DNA from: Orbilia blumenaviensis
Lineage: Eukaryota; Ascomycota; Orbiliomycetes; Orbiliales; Orbiliaceae
DNA length: 64,000 bases
Direction: 5' to 3'
Assembly (NCBI GenBank): GCA_036872755.1
Contig: JAVHNS010000001.1
Span: 1,116,001 to 1,180,000, forward strand
This document shows, piece by piece, positions 46,143-57,394 of this stretch. The notes under the pieces were generated by a model. It did no database searches. It was not told the DNA's origin and saw only the letters and a program-made list of their open reading frames with translations. Every line of letters begins with the position of its first letter. The stretch's first letter is position 1. The translations under genes and the position numbers were made by a program.

Positions 46143-46931
46143 TTACAACTGCACGGCAACAGCCACAACCAACATCGCCGCCCCAAGAACGTATGACGAG
46201 AATTTAGAAAGTCCCTTCGACGCAGAGCTAGGAGGCGACGTAGCCGTAGGGATACTTGGTGACGATGTATTATTTGGAGAGCCAGGAGATGTAGTTGTTG
46301 TCGGTGACCCCGTCGTCGTCTCATTGCCCCAGATTGGGTCAACTGAGAAACTAGGTCCGGTCGAAGTACCCGAACTCTCAGTACTCGTCAATGAAGGAAA
46401 TTCGGCAGAGCTAGTTATAGAAGATGATGATGAAGGAGAAGCAGAAGGAGAAGCAGAAGTTCCAGTCGTAACCCATGACGAAACAATCGAAATATCAAAA
46501 CATTTAACATCATCAACTAGCGCCCCGCCGGTATTCAAGCGCTTCAAAACCCCACCGCCATCGGCCCCACAACAAGCCTGGGTATCAGTCTTTTCGTCTC
46601 CCTCAACTTCAAAGCTATCCCTTGGACACTGTCCGGTCGTATTAAGCGCAGTACTTCCGAATTGATCCCACCGTGCAGTGTCGAGACCTGGGATGCTTTC
46701 ACAAGAGAACCCGGCATAAAGAGAGGTGTTGGAAGGGATACCGATTCCGTAGCAGCATTGATTTGGTTGATTGAGCCAGGTACCACAGGGATTCCACCAA
46801 ATGTGAGCGTAGATGCTGACGGAAGGGCATGCGCCATCCCCACAGGGGTATGGTTCAGTGTATTTAATTCCCGTACGTACCGCCGCCGGTGCGACGACGA
46901 CGACAGTAACTGGCTTGATAACTTCAGTCAT
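46143..46931 (-). CDS. Orphan Cys-rich, Ser/Thr-rich protein with GPI-like C-terminus
   Basis: Single exon of 262 residues that I do not recognise. Residues 25-145 hold about ten cysteines (PYPCGDGACPS, WNPCGTW, NQCCYG, FSCES, GQCPRD, QACCG, VKCFD) and several N-glycosylation sequons. Residues 150-235 are a Ser/Thr/Pro stalk. The last 20 residues are hydrophobic after a small-residue stretch (SSYVLGAAMLVVAVAVQL), as in GPI-anchor signals. This pattern suggests a cell-wall or surface protein. The N-terminus is odd: MTEVIKPVTVVVVAPAAV has only a short, weak hydrophobic run, so a signal-peptide exon may be missing. However, a TATA box at 47088-47093 argues that this ATG is the first. Confidence 0.6.
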   Translation of the reverse strand: MTEVIKPVTVVVVAPAAVRTGIKYTEPYPCGDGACPSVSIYAHIWWNPCGTWLNQPNQCCYGIGIPSNTSLYAGFSCESIPGLDTARWDQFGSTALNTTGQCPRDSFEVEGDEKTDTQACCGADGGGVLKRLNTGGALVDDVKCFDISIVSSWVTTGTSASPSASPSSSSSITSSAEFPSLTSTESSGTSTGPSFSVDPIWGNETTTGSPTTTTSPGSPNNTSSPSIPTATSPPSSASKGLSKFSSYVLGAAMLVVAVAVQL

Positions 46932-47916
46932 GGTTGTCTTTTAATCGCAGGACCTAAGGACAGGGCCTTGGAATAGGGACCTTGGGAAAGGTTGAGGGGA
47001 TCGGGGCCGTATAGGATATACAGAATATCTAGGGAGGAGGGAAGGAAGGCGATTCAATCTTGCAACTTGAGCCCCCCAAACAGCCCGTTTATACTCGGAT
47101 TTTAACTACAAAGTGTGCAGCAAAATCATCTATCAGGTGGATATCTTGATGCATAATCAACTAAATTTAAATCACATCTGCGAGCAGGATATCGGATATA
47201 GCAAAGGACAGGGAGAACGGCTACTTAATAACTTCCTTCATATATTACCCCGCATGTCGCGTTAGTTTAGTGGCGTCGCTTGGCAGCACTGTTCAGAAAA
47301 AAGATCATATTGGGGAGGATGAGGTTACATTATTTTCGCGAAACTTGATAGGTCGTGCAGCAGGCTTGCGTACCATGAGCCTGTGTGGTGTATACACACA
47401 CAGATCAAAGGCTAAGATGACACCCCAGGCCTTGGACCTGGATAGCCTTCTGCAGCATATCTGGTGCAGATGGTGTGTTGGACACGTGGTATTTTTCCCC
47501 CATGTTGTCGTCTGATAGCTACAGCTATAGCTACACGCCGGTATGCTATTCTCGGATACCCATGCCAGAAATACGTAAATCCGGGTACATTGAATCTCGA
47601 GGCAGGGTTAACGTTTTTTTTTGCGCAGCTCGCTTATACTCCAATAACTAATATCCCGTAGGCTTTAGTACTCATCTCGTCCAACTTCAATACTCACCTT
47701 GTTTAAACCCTGTCTGAATCCTGTCCAAATCTTCCCCGAATGGCCTCGAAATCCGTAGAACATGCTGGACCTTCAGTTGACGTACAAATTCTCCTGTTGG
47801 CTAATTGTATGAATAGGCTGATATTAAGTACAAGTGACCTTGTTCAATATGAAAATCTACAATCAATTTATATAATATTGGTTAAATATTATATATAGAC
47901 ATAAAACAATCAACAA
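46932..47916. other. Intergenic between the orphan surface protein and NLR genes
   Basis: Nearly 1 kb without a supported gene. It has a reverse-strand TATAAA at 47088-47093 upstream of the orphan surface-protein gene. Short frames at 47270-47661 show no recognisable domain. Confidence 0.5.
47088..47093 (-). promoter_or_regulatory. TATA box (TATAAA)
   Basis: Reverse-strand TATAAA about 157 bases upstream of the orphan surface-protein start codon. Confidence 0.4.
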
Positions 47917-50900
47917 CTACCATTTATCATGAGCCATAGGAACAATGTCGCAATCTTCGGCTGCATCAAAATCCTCATGCATATCCTTAAAATGGCAGGA
48001 AAATAGTTCTGCTTCAGCGAGTTCTCTTTCTTTAAGAGTTACCCATCCTCCGAGGTCCAAATCACTTAGGTATAGCGCTATACTTTCTGCATCTTTTTGG
48101 TGAGGTCGGGGCCCGATGATGACCATCGAGAGCTTCTCTGGTTGGTCGAGTGGTCTAAATTGAACCCTCCGATTGCGTGCAGATCGTGGTAGGAATATGA
48201 CCTCCTTTAATGTTTTGACGAGATAGCTTTTGTCCGGGACCTCTGATTGGCTTGCTTGGCCAACGGGGGGTACATTTGTATCTGTATTATTACTTAGGTC
48301 GACACGATATACTCTAAGGCGTGAGCTACTGACGGCAACATAAAGCTGTTCGTCAGACCAGGTGAACGTGAACGGTAATTGCTTAATGAGGGGCTTTTCG
48401 CAACAACCAAGATTGACACTGACGTCCATTACTTTCTTGGGCTGTCGGAGAGGTTTTTCTTCGAAAAGTTTCATGACCACGACGCGCAAAATTAAGCACA
48501 GTCGGGGCTTTACGCCAAAAGCCGTTCTGGCGTTCTCGCTCATATGATCTGTCGTCTTTAGCAGCGGGGTATCCTTTACGATAACTCCTATATTTGCCAC
48601 TCGTAAAAATGCTCCGCATCTAGAAAATGACAGGTTCGAACATATGGGGACACCTAATTAGGTTTGTCCTGGTCAGTTTACTTCATAGTCACGTTAGTTC
48701 TTCTTGCCGACGTACCCTTTATGTCCGGTGTCTCGATGCAGTGCCTCCTCCGTGCATTAGATTGTATGTCTACAAAAAGCATTTCTCTCCCGCATAATGC
48801 CCATACAACTAGCGGATATTTTGGATGTATAGCGGGTGGTGATTCGTACAACATTGTTTTTGGCTTTTGTTGAAAACTAAAAACCCGTTTTAATTGTGGA
48901 CCTGTTGTGTCAAACACGTCGAGGCGGTTTCTCGGAGTAAATTGGTTTTTTGCAATTACTCCAACAGCCTTGCCATTGAACATATTATAAAGTTGATGAC
49001 CTATATTCAGACACCAGTGTCCGGCCTTTTCGCATTCGTAACAAATACGATAGGAGCACCCTTCGGAAGAGCAAGTAGGGCAATAATACCAACATTGCAA
49101 GATCTTTTCATCGCACCCTTCTATCATGCAGAAACATTCTTGGTGCGGTTCCGCAATCACGATACGTTGTATGTTATCCGGAAAAGTGGCTAGGGCCTCG
49201 TTTGGAATGTTATCCCGAAATGATAGCCTTTTATGTGGCTGTGGAGTTGAATTCGTGCATCGAGGGAGGTTGCCGGCCTTTGCATCTAAGCGTTCGGAGC
49301 AAGGATTCTCCCAACCCTCATCTTCGTCGCTTTCGAGACTTTCTAGATTTAAATCAGCGTACAATTGACGGGAGTCCTCGCAGTCAAAGTCTGATTCAAA
49401 GCCAGAGTTTAAATCCCCGGTTTCTGAACCTGCGTAACTTATGTCGCTGTCCGTGGAATCCTCTTGACAGTGATCTATATCTGAAAAGTTATCGCTCTCA
49501 TCATCTGCTGCGCATACACCTCTGCTCTCACTATCGAATGTTCTTTCAGAAGCACTAAAATCTGTGCTTGCGTCATCGTCCCATGTCTCGTCCCCTGAAG
49601 ATGTACAGTCAGTACCTTCAATTCCACTGTCAGAATCAAATAGAGAATTAGAACAGCTTGAATTTTGCGAAGAGGGATCGCGAGCAGCTCCTCTGCGCCG
49701 AGAAGCGACTAGGTATCGTCCTTGAAAGCGGAGATCTTCCCATGGGCCCACCAATGGATAACTGTTGGCTTTAGATGCTTTAGATGATCCAGCTGTCCCC
49801 TCTGAAGCGGATATTCTGAAGAAGCTGGATCCAATCCGAACCAGTGACTCTCCTTTGTCGTGAAAGACCGCTATAACATCTGGTGGTACAACACACCGAA
49901 GGCTGGGAATAATTGGAAAGTTCCTTGATATGCATCCCCCATAATGATCTATGTTTTCGGTTTTGGGATCGATCTTGATAGGTATATGCCTCTGAGGCAT
50001 CTTATACGATGATTTCCACGAATTACGACGTTCGAGTGTCGTTGGGGTTTTGAAGCAAGGAGTGTTCAAATCCGTGATATCCCAAATATTGACGAGCAGC
50101 TCCGGCGATGCCCTGATCAGTTATATGCGTTAGTAAGCACCTTTGATTAAACTAAAAAAAAAGTGGTATTCACAAAATAAAAGACGCCTTATACTCACGG
50201 GTTAAGACATAAATTGAGAGTTATGAAACGATCCCCATCGAGCGATATATGTTGTACCGTGTTACTACAAATCTTTTGCGGTCCACAGCAGGGGTTCCTT
50301 TGAAACAAAATGTGATTATACCGACTATTTCGCTTCGAGAGAAAGTTGCCATCTCCAAGGGCTTGCCATAGACATCTATCCAGTTCCCCATTGGCATGCT
50401 CTGACGATCCGCTTTGAAGGAGCTCACCCCACTCACTGATGAATTCTTCGAACTGGCAGTAAAGGTCTTTCCTGCATCTTAGGAACCAGTTGGGAAGAAC
50501 CCGCCTCCTTTTAGTGGCCCGATCAGTTATTGTGTCATAGCTTTGTAGAAAGTGGCCTTCGACACACAGGCTCTGAACTTGGACGCAAGTTACGAAGTTC
50601 GGGGACTCCAAAAATCTTATAACGATGTTGATATCCTCCTGCGTCGGCATCTGGGGCTCTAAATTTCCTTGCTGCTCTGTTACCACAATGCCAGTATCGA
50701 AGTGCCGGTGCCAGTACTTTGCAGCGTAGAAAATCAAAGAATTGGCGTTTATATGCTCCCTAGGTACCCCGCCAGTTAGAAGCGCACCATCTTTTCCAAC
50801 CTTCTCCAGCAGAATCCTGAACCTCGCCTGCAGGAAATAGCGGATGCAGCATTCACCCATGATTTTACTACTGACAAACTCTTCCGAGCTCGAGTTTTTA

Positions 50901-53640
50901 TTTTGACCACGCGTTAAGTCTGATCTTTCTTTGAGAAACTTTCGCACAGTACCATGGCACAACATCACAATGGAGCTTTCCATCGCTTCATCTTCAATTG
51001 AAGATATCGCTGTATCTTCATCAGGTAGAAGGATAGTGAGCGACATGCAAGCGTCTAAGATGTCCCGGGGGTGAGGGCGGTTCTCAATATTTTCAGAGTC
51101 CTTAGTGCGCAAAATCGCCACACCCTCCATGAGCTCAAATAAACGCAGGGGGCGGTAAGCAAAAACAAGCATTGAAAGTACGATCCTAAAGAGAATGAGC
51201 TTCAGAAGTCAAGCCTGCTAAGTTGGATTAAACTCACTTCCATATTGGGAGCTCGGATTTTCTGATATTGGCACCTTCACGTGGTTTTCGTTGTATTTTC
51301 GTCATCGTTAATTCGTACTGTTCGTTGACAGTGGTAGGAACCGATTTCAGGACTTTCCTCACACTATCTTCATCCCGCACTTGCTCCAGATCCTTGTATG
51401 TTGAGTATGCCCAGAGAAAGGTGGTATCTGAGTTAAGCATCTTCTTTATAACTGTTACCCAGTAGTCTACTTTTACATCAACACTACCACTGTCGATACT
51501 CTTCGGAATCGCGGACTTTAGATACTCTAAAACATCGCTCATTGTTTTTTCGGTGGTAATTTCGATGGACGGGGTGCCCAATTCTTTGAAGCATTCAGTA
51601 ATAATTCCGATTGGTTGGCTGCTGAACCATAGCCTTATTGAAGCTGACGGAATTGTTGAGATATCAACCAGCGTCTGAATGAACGAACGGTTTTCTGTCT
51701 GAGTAGACTCTTCTTCTATTGATGCATCGAAGTACTCTCTCTCGTCGAGCCCATCTACAAAAATATACGTAGGCGCCCCATTGCACCTGCTGGATCGAAA
51801 GAGAAGTAGCGAGCAGATTAACCCCGTAATCATGGTAGTGTCAAATTTGTTAAGCTGGAGAAATCCTTTCAAACACTCCGGGACCTCAGTTATATCAGAT
51901 GGTATACTATTGAGGAGTTGATTCGCCAATTGAAGCAGAAGCTGATTTGTAGTAACCCGTTTGGTTTTGTGGATGAAGACATAGATCACAGACAATTCGC
52001 CATAAATCTTAGTCATATGTTCAATAGTCAGGGCACAGAGGACGGACTTCCCAACGCCGTGTTCACCATAAACCCACAAAACTCTATTCGTAGGCTGGTC
52101 ACTTATCCAATTTTGGAATTGTTCCTCGTCTCGAATCCATTCACCAGCTCCCTTGCATCCACTAGCAGTTTTGCAATATTTACTCTTCAGCATCTTACTG
52201 AGATCGTAACCAGGGCCGGTTTTCTCTTTCAGATTTTTAACCGCATTCTGAGCCCCCGTTGACTTCTTATCTAACAGCGAAGACCGATGTTAGCGCGCTA
52301 AGATCCGTTTATGTAGTAAATATCTACCTTTACAGCGAAATGTTTTAAACTTAGTACGGATAGAGCGTTAACGACTACCGTTCAGGATATAGTGCTATGG
52401 GCCGATGTTTTACTGAAACGTGCCTTTTCGTATTTCATTCAATATCCCTTCGACTAGTTACGATACAAAGCTTCAAGTCAACCAAGGTCTCTTAAGTATT
52501 AAACTGACTTAGGATAATAGGACGCTATACTTTTATGGTCGAGAATCGCAATAACAGTCTTGGTGGTCTCGATTGACGTTGGCTGGATAGTGGATAAGAG
52601 ATCTTTGGCTGCAGCGGCAGCTGTTAGGGAAGCCCAATGCTTCCAATCATCGTTTTTAGAACCATATGAATAATTAGAAATCCCTCGAATTACGATGCAT
52701 GGAAAGTCATTCATCAAACCAGCGGCTTCCATCTCGAAGCACATAACACCATATTCATCTCTTAATTCGTCGCGTTTTCTTCCGTCGCCCATAACGGCGT
52801 TCGCGGATGCGATGAGACCGTAATGAACGATTGGAATCTCCGACTCTCGCGCGAGTCTAGTAACGAGCTCACCAGTGGAACCATTGGTCTCCAGGTCGCC
52901 AATAGTCTCGTTTACGACTTTGTACAGCCTGTCTTTTTCCCATCCTGGAAACCGATAGCGCTTGAGGGACTTTGTCCCACTTTGCTTTATCTTTTCAAGC
53001 GAATCCTGAATATACTTTTGCAACATGCTGTTTCCCAGTAATCGCTCTACCTTCCAACCCCTTACACAGTTGATGATTTCTGGTTGCGGCTTCCGAATGT
53101 AAGACCGAATCTCGAACTTTCCGGTGCTCATATATTTTCCGTAATCATATTGTAGGACGTAGCCTGTTCGAATTAATGAGATTGTATTCTTCATATACTT
53201 TCCATATCGTGTGCACGTGTGTTCGGGACTATCTCACCATGTGCGCTCTGGTTCTCATTCTCCTGGAAGCTGACGACCACATCCCCGAGTCTGAGATCTT
53301 CGTCGTCGGCGTCCTCACCGACTGGCTCTTGTGGGGCACCTCCGCCCACGCCGATCAGAAATACGAAGCGGAGGTTCCTAAAGGTGCGAGCCATGTTCGT
53401 GGTAGCATGGCTCACAGCATCGGCTCCCGCGCGGGACGGGCGCATGATAACAACGTTATGCCTATCGACCTTTCCAAGTTTATAGAAATTATCGTCACCT
53501 TCGATCTTTTCTAATCCTGGATGGGTCTGGTCAAGCATCAAACTTGCGGCTACAACCTCCTCCTCCAAGATTGTGACCCACGCAATGGTATAGTCATTGT
53601 GGACATGTCGTTGGCTATACATTTTTTTTTTTTTTTTCAT
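47917..53640 (-). CDS. NLR-like protein: PNP domain, NACHT, propeller-like C-terminus with ZZ-type zinc finger
   Basis: Fungal NOD-like receptor, a class tied to non-self recognition and cell death. Reverse-strand exons: 53640-53238, 53163-52531, 52270-51238, 51185-50199, 50112-48716 and 48611-47917 (about 1715 residues). The phosphorylase-like domain has DYTIAWVTILEEEVVAA, VFLIGVGGGAP, LRLGDVVVS and CFEMEAAGL. The NACHT has Walker A GEHGVGKS and Walker B YIFVDGLDE, then ILSMLVFAYRPLRLFEL. The C-terminal part is propeller-like (SPELLVNIWD; LPRSARNRRVQF). It is split by a 130-residue acidic Ser-rich stretch and a zinc finger (WYYCPTCSSEGCSYRICYEC, GHWC, GHQLY) over about 48990-49140. Uncertain points: the PNP-NACHT junction (intron 52530-52271, donor GTATAG), so two genes are possible; the intron 48715-48612 borders; and the start (53640 or 53622). 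Confidence 0.75.
48990..49140 (-). other. ZZ-type zinc finger inside the NLR C-terminal region
   Basis: It encodes about 50 residues with CFCMIEGC, CPTC, CSYRICYEC, GHWC and GHQ. The spacing (CxxC, CxxC, and a final His pair) resembles ZZ/RING-related folds. It lies between an acidic linker and the next propeller-like segment. Confidence 0.65.
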
Positions 53641-54768
53641 GACCTTTAGTACTATGCCAGCTCATACGAAAAAACAAAAGGAGACAAACAGGACGAGCGG
53701 GTGTAGTGCTTACGTATACGCTGTGGCCTGGTCGCTATTAACGGCCTGTGCCATTCCGATTTTTGATTATTGTCCCGAATTTCGAACTTACCAACCTATC
53801 TTTTATGCAATATCTAGTGGCTCCTAGCATAACATAATAGTGGTAACGACCAACAAGGGGTATGAATAACAAAACGAGAGGCCTTTCTCAGCTGCTCGGG
53901 GAGATACCATAGTCTCATGATTATAAGAATAAAGGTAAACCAGATAATATAGCGACTAAATTGCAATTTATGCTTTCACAGCCCCTCCTTTCAAATCACA
54001 GTGCTGAACAACTAAGTCCCGGCTATATCAAAACAGGATCCTTGTGTGTTCTCGGCCCCACCGAGTATCTAGGGGAGGCTTCTGGATTTCATGCATGAAA
54101 CACCGACCCCAAACAACTACAAAGCAAAGTTTTATTCGATAACACCATCACATTAAACATACCGTACGGGGTTTTGGCTGGTTTCTCAAGACGGTTTATA
54201 GAAAAAAGGGAACTTAAAACAGTATAAATAACGATTCGAAAGAGAACAAGGCGGCTTGCTTTCTTTTTAAACCGTTTTCATATTCGAAAGCTATCCCAGA
54301 AAAGTACCCAAAACCCCTACGGTAGTTATGACACATTGTAATCCTTACTACTTGGTTACAAGGCTGCTACTTTGTCTGGTGTGCATATGCACTCTCTCAT
54401 AGATGTGATTGAAGAAACGGGAAGCCGAGGCATTTTGGTAGTCTTATCCCACGATCAAACTCCTAGGTGCGTTGACCCAACAGCCCACAAACAGCCGCGG
54501 GATTCCCGAGAACAGGCCCTCCAGCAGCCCCAAGCAAGGTTTGGCGAGGGTTTTTCCCTAGCCGTTAGTCATTTGGCCTCGTTTTAGTATTATAGAAAAG
54601 AAAATATATATATATATGGAATGCCGCGTCGATTTGGCAGCGCACCTAGATAATATCCCACAAGTTAGACAATCAGATATATACAGACTAGAAGGTATTC
54701 ACGGCTGGTAATCGGTTTTCACGTACTAATATACTAACAAACAACAACCGTATTTTTAAGCCTAAATT
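53641..54768. other. Intergenic between NLR and decayed ATPase gene
   Basis: About 1.1 kb between the divergent NLR and HATPase genes. No supported gene is present. A short TA run lies at 54606-54617. Confidence 0.5.
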
Positions 54769-56600
54769 ATGAGTAAATCGGAAGCCGACGCGAAGTCAAA
54801 CGGTACAAACGTGGCAGAGGTGACTGAAGAACATGCGATAAACGACGTTCCACGCAGAAACCCAGAGCCGATCGCTCGGGTCGACAGATTGTAAGTTGTG
54901 TCATGGAAGCACGAGTTTCTTACTGCTTGGGCCCCTCATTCGGGTAATCACGAATATCTTAATTCATGAGCAGTTTTGACAAGTAATTTATCGTGTACTG
55001 TTGAACCCTGACTATACTATCCGCGGTATTTTAATCCGGATTATATGGATTAGACAAAAGAAAAGGTATCGATACACGAGAACCGCCGAATCAAAAGACC
55101 TCACAAAAAAGTTCTCTCGTTATGCTATCGTCGTTTTTAGGGTATTCTCGGCTCAAGGGGTTCCCTATGGCGCACTGTACATGGCACGCTGTAATGTCTA
55201 CTAACTAACTCGCGTTTGGGCGCTAATATTAAAAGGACGACTAGAAGTTCATGCCAGCCCGATTTGGAAGGCTTAGACTGGTCGGGCTCTGACGGTGATA
55301 GGTTAGAGTGGACTGGGTCCAGATTTTTTGCGAAAGTATTCGGACACAGAACCTAACGGGTTAGCTCCCTTTTGCGTCGACGAAATCAGAAACTGCTGTG
55401 CCACAGTCGTGGAATAAATCGCAAGCTCTTCGAACTCAAAAGAAAGCGGGCGAGCAACAAAACCAGATACCGGAGCCAAGCCTCAAGTTGATTTTGAATT
55501 TCATCAGTGAGAAAGTGCAATCGATATGGGTTACGAAAGTTAGACGATAGTGAGGGACGGGAACAAAAGACTTCCAACTAGGTAGTTCCGAGACAGGACA
55601 TTCAAGAACCTCGAGGCCCGAGGCTGATAGCCAACACTGCAATCAACCTGAGAGATTCGGCTTGGAGGTCGAAGTCAAATCGACGAACTCTTTAGTCACA
55701 GATAACTCTAGAGGTAGACGCGCGGTAGTCGTTATAGAACAAAAAATCGTCAAAGCTGCGACTGTTAAAAGTAAGTCTCAGCTTTGCATTTGTCTCTCTC
55801 GGTCGGAAAAAGCAAAAGGCGACAATACAAAACGACTACCAAAACCATGGCAGGAACCTGTATTACTGAAAAGCTAGACTCGTTCGCTGTCAACAAGATA
55901 AGGATCTAAAAGATATAAAAAGACTCTACTTTGACGGGTTTTCAAAGCTGTAAGTTATGTTCCTTGCCCTATCATGACGAACTCCTGGATCCAAATTTAC
56001 AGTCGGGCCTATACCTCATTCCAACTGCCATTCCTCCTATCCAAGGGTCAGTTGCTGGCTTATCACCGATAGAATTTCCGAGGATGCATTTTATCCTAGA
56101 ACTTCTACAGAACGCCGATGATAATTCCTATCACGCTATTTGTAGACCCACTGTTAAGATTCGTTATAGAAAGCGCTTCCTCTTATTCGAATGTAATGAG
56201 ATCGGGTTTAGCAGAATGAATTTCGACTCCATCTGCACCGCTGCTGACAGCTCCAAAAGAAGAACTTGCCAATATATAGAATAGATGTCAGTGTCTATCA
56301 TAAAGGAATATGAGCTAGAAACACGGTTGTATTAAAACCTTAGACAAGATAGAATAGATAAATTATTCTAGGGTGTAAAATAGGTTTCCTCTCTTACACA
56401 AGGAGGACTTTAGAATGAACATCGAACTTCCAAAACCCATTCCTGCATAGTTAAGATTATTCTATTAGAACTCGAACACCAAATAGGCAGGCAATTCTGG
56501 GCCTTCCATTGGTGAGAAGGGAATTGAGTTGAAAGCAGTCTTTAAAATTGCTCGACGTGTGTGGATATTACAGCTTCCTCCGATATTTTGACAGAGACAA
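54769..56600 (+). pseudogene. Decayed GHKL/HATPase gene (sacsin / NO VEIN-like)
   Basis: A broken member of the large fungal proteins whose GHKL ATPase domain carries a FILELLQNADDN motif. A first exon-like segment (54769-54890, MSKSEADAKS..., good GTAAGT donor) is intact. Family-like segments then follow in changing frames: EPSLKLILNFISEKVQSIW (near 55475-55525), LDDSEGRE after a frameshift near 55530, then TSN and a stop before VVPRQDIQEPRG, then GLEVEVKSTNSLVTD and LPKPWQEPVL (55660-55870) ending in a stop. Next come GLYLIPTAIPPI and the ATP-binding helix HFILELLQNADDN (56075-56130), CNEIGFSRMN, SSKRRTCQYI and a stop at 56282. About 225 bases later the G-box reappears as IGEKGIELKAVFKIA (about 56505-56550), and frame-shifted again as GYYSF and FDRDN. 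Several stops and shifts make function very unlikely. The family name is from memory. Confidence 0.75.
56280..56507 (+). other. Extra segment splitting the ATPase G-box region of the pseudogene
   Basis: In intact relatives I expect CQYI to run directly into GEKGI. Here about 225 bases with many stops separate the two. It is too degenerate to be a GT-AG intron at the expected border and I see no clear terminal inverted repeats. It could be an old insertion or a decayed intron. Confidence 0.4.
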
Positions 56601-56869
56601 CCATATGATGTCAGACTTATTTATAATTAGAACCCCAAAATGATCATAGGTTTGTATACCGGATAGGAAGTTCCCCTCTCGTTACGGTTTTATTCAGTTA
56701 GAGTTGTGGGATTTTGCTATAGATATGATATAAAAGGCTTTTGCTGTCAGTTGAAGAGCGATAGTAGGGTGATAGTGAAATGATATTCACAATTGGCGCA
56801 GAAAGCGATTTGGTCAGGAGCGAGGTGGAAAGCAGGATCAACAAAGTTTTCTGAATTAGATTTATTATT
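56601..56869. other. Short gap without a gene
   Basis: AT-rich DNA between the decayed ATPase gene and the 3' end of the AT-hook-like orphan gene; nothing supported. Confidence 0.4.
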
Positions 56870-57394
56870 TTATTCAAATTTTTGCCCCTTTTCAGCCTTT
56901 TTCTTCTCAAGTTGGGCCTTAGTAGGCTTCTTAGTCCTTGTGGCACGGGTTGTGACGACTTCCTCCTCATCTTCAAATTCGCTTTCGGTATCTTCCACAA
57001 CGGTGTGTCTACGTTTTCTCTTTCCAGCTGCCACTAACTTTATTTCAGTCATAACACGGGAAGGCCTTCCACGTCTTGGTTTGGTAACTTTTGGCTCCTC
57101 CTCTTCCCCCTCTTCGAAATCTTTCATTTCCTCATGGTCATCTTCATCTCTAGAAATATTCTTCTTACGACAAGCGGCAGAGGCAGAAGCTTCGCCAGCT
57201 TCTCCCTCTTCATCTGCCGCTTCTTCAGTAGCTTGAGCACTGGCTTCATATAAATATTGTATGGGGCGTTTGTTTCTCACATCTACTGGTTGACAAGGGT
57301 TAAGGCCTTGGGTTCTAGCCATGCTATATCGCCTATAGCTACTGATAACACGGCGACAGAGCCAGTTCCTAATATTTTGCAGATATTCTATCAT
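56870..57394 (-). CDS. Orphan acidic protein with AT-hook-like motif
   Basis: Single open frame of 174 residues that I do not recognise. The N-terminal 50 residues are basic with Trp, Tyr and Arg (LRNIRNWLCRR-like start, SSYRRYSMARTQ). The middle is Glu/Ala-rich and acidic. An AT-hook-like PRRGRPSR lies near residue 112, then a KRKRRH nuclear-localisation-like patch, and the C-terminus is Lys-rich and probably helical. It may be a nuclear DNA-binding protein, or the tail of a broken mobile-element gene given its neighbours. A reverse-strand TTTTCAG just upstream could be an acceptor, so an upstream exon may exist. Confidence 0.45.
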   Translation of the reverse strand: MIEYLQNIRNWLCRRVISSYRRYSMARTQGLNPCQPVDVRNKRPIQYLYEASAQATEEAADEEGEAGEASASAACRKKNISRDEDDHEEMKDFEEGEEEEPKVTKPRRGRPSRVMTEIKLVAAGKRKRRHTVVEDTESEFEDEEEVVTTRATRTKKPTKAQLEKKKAEKGQKFE

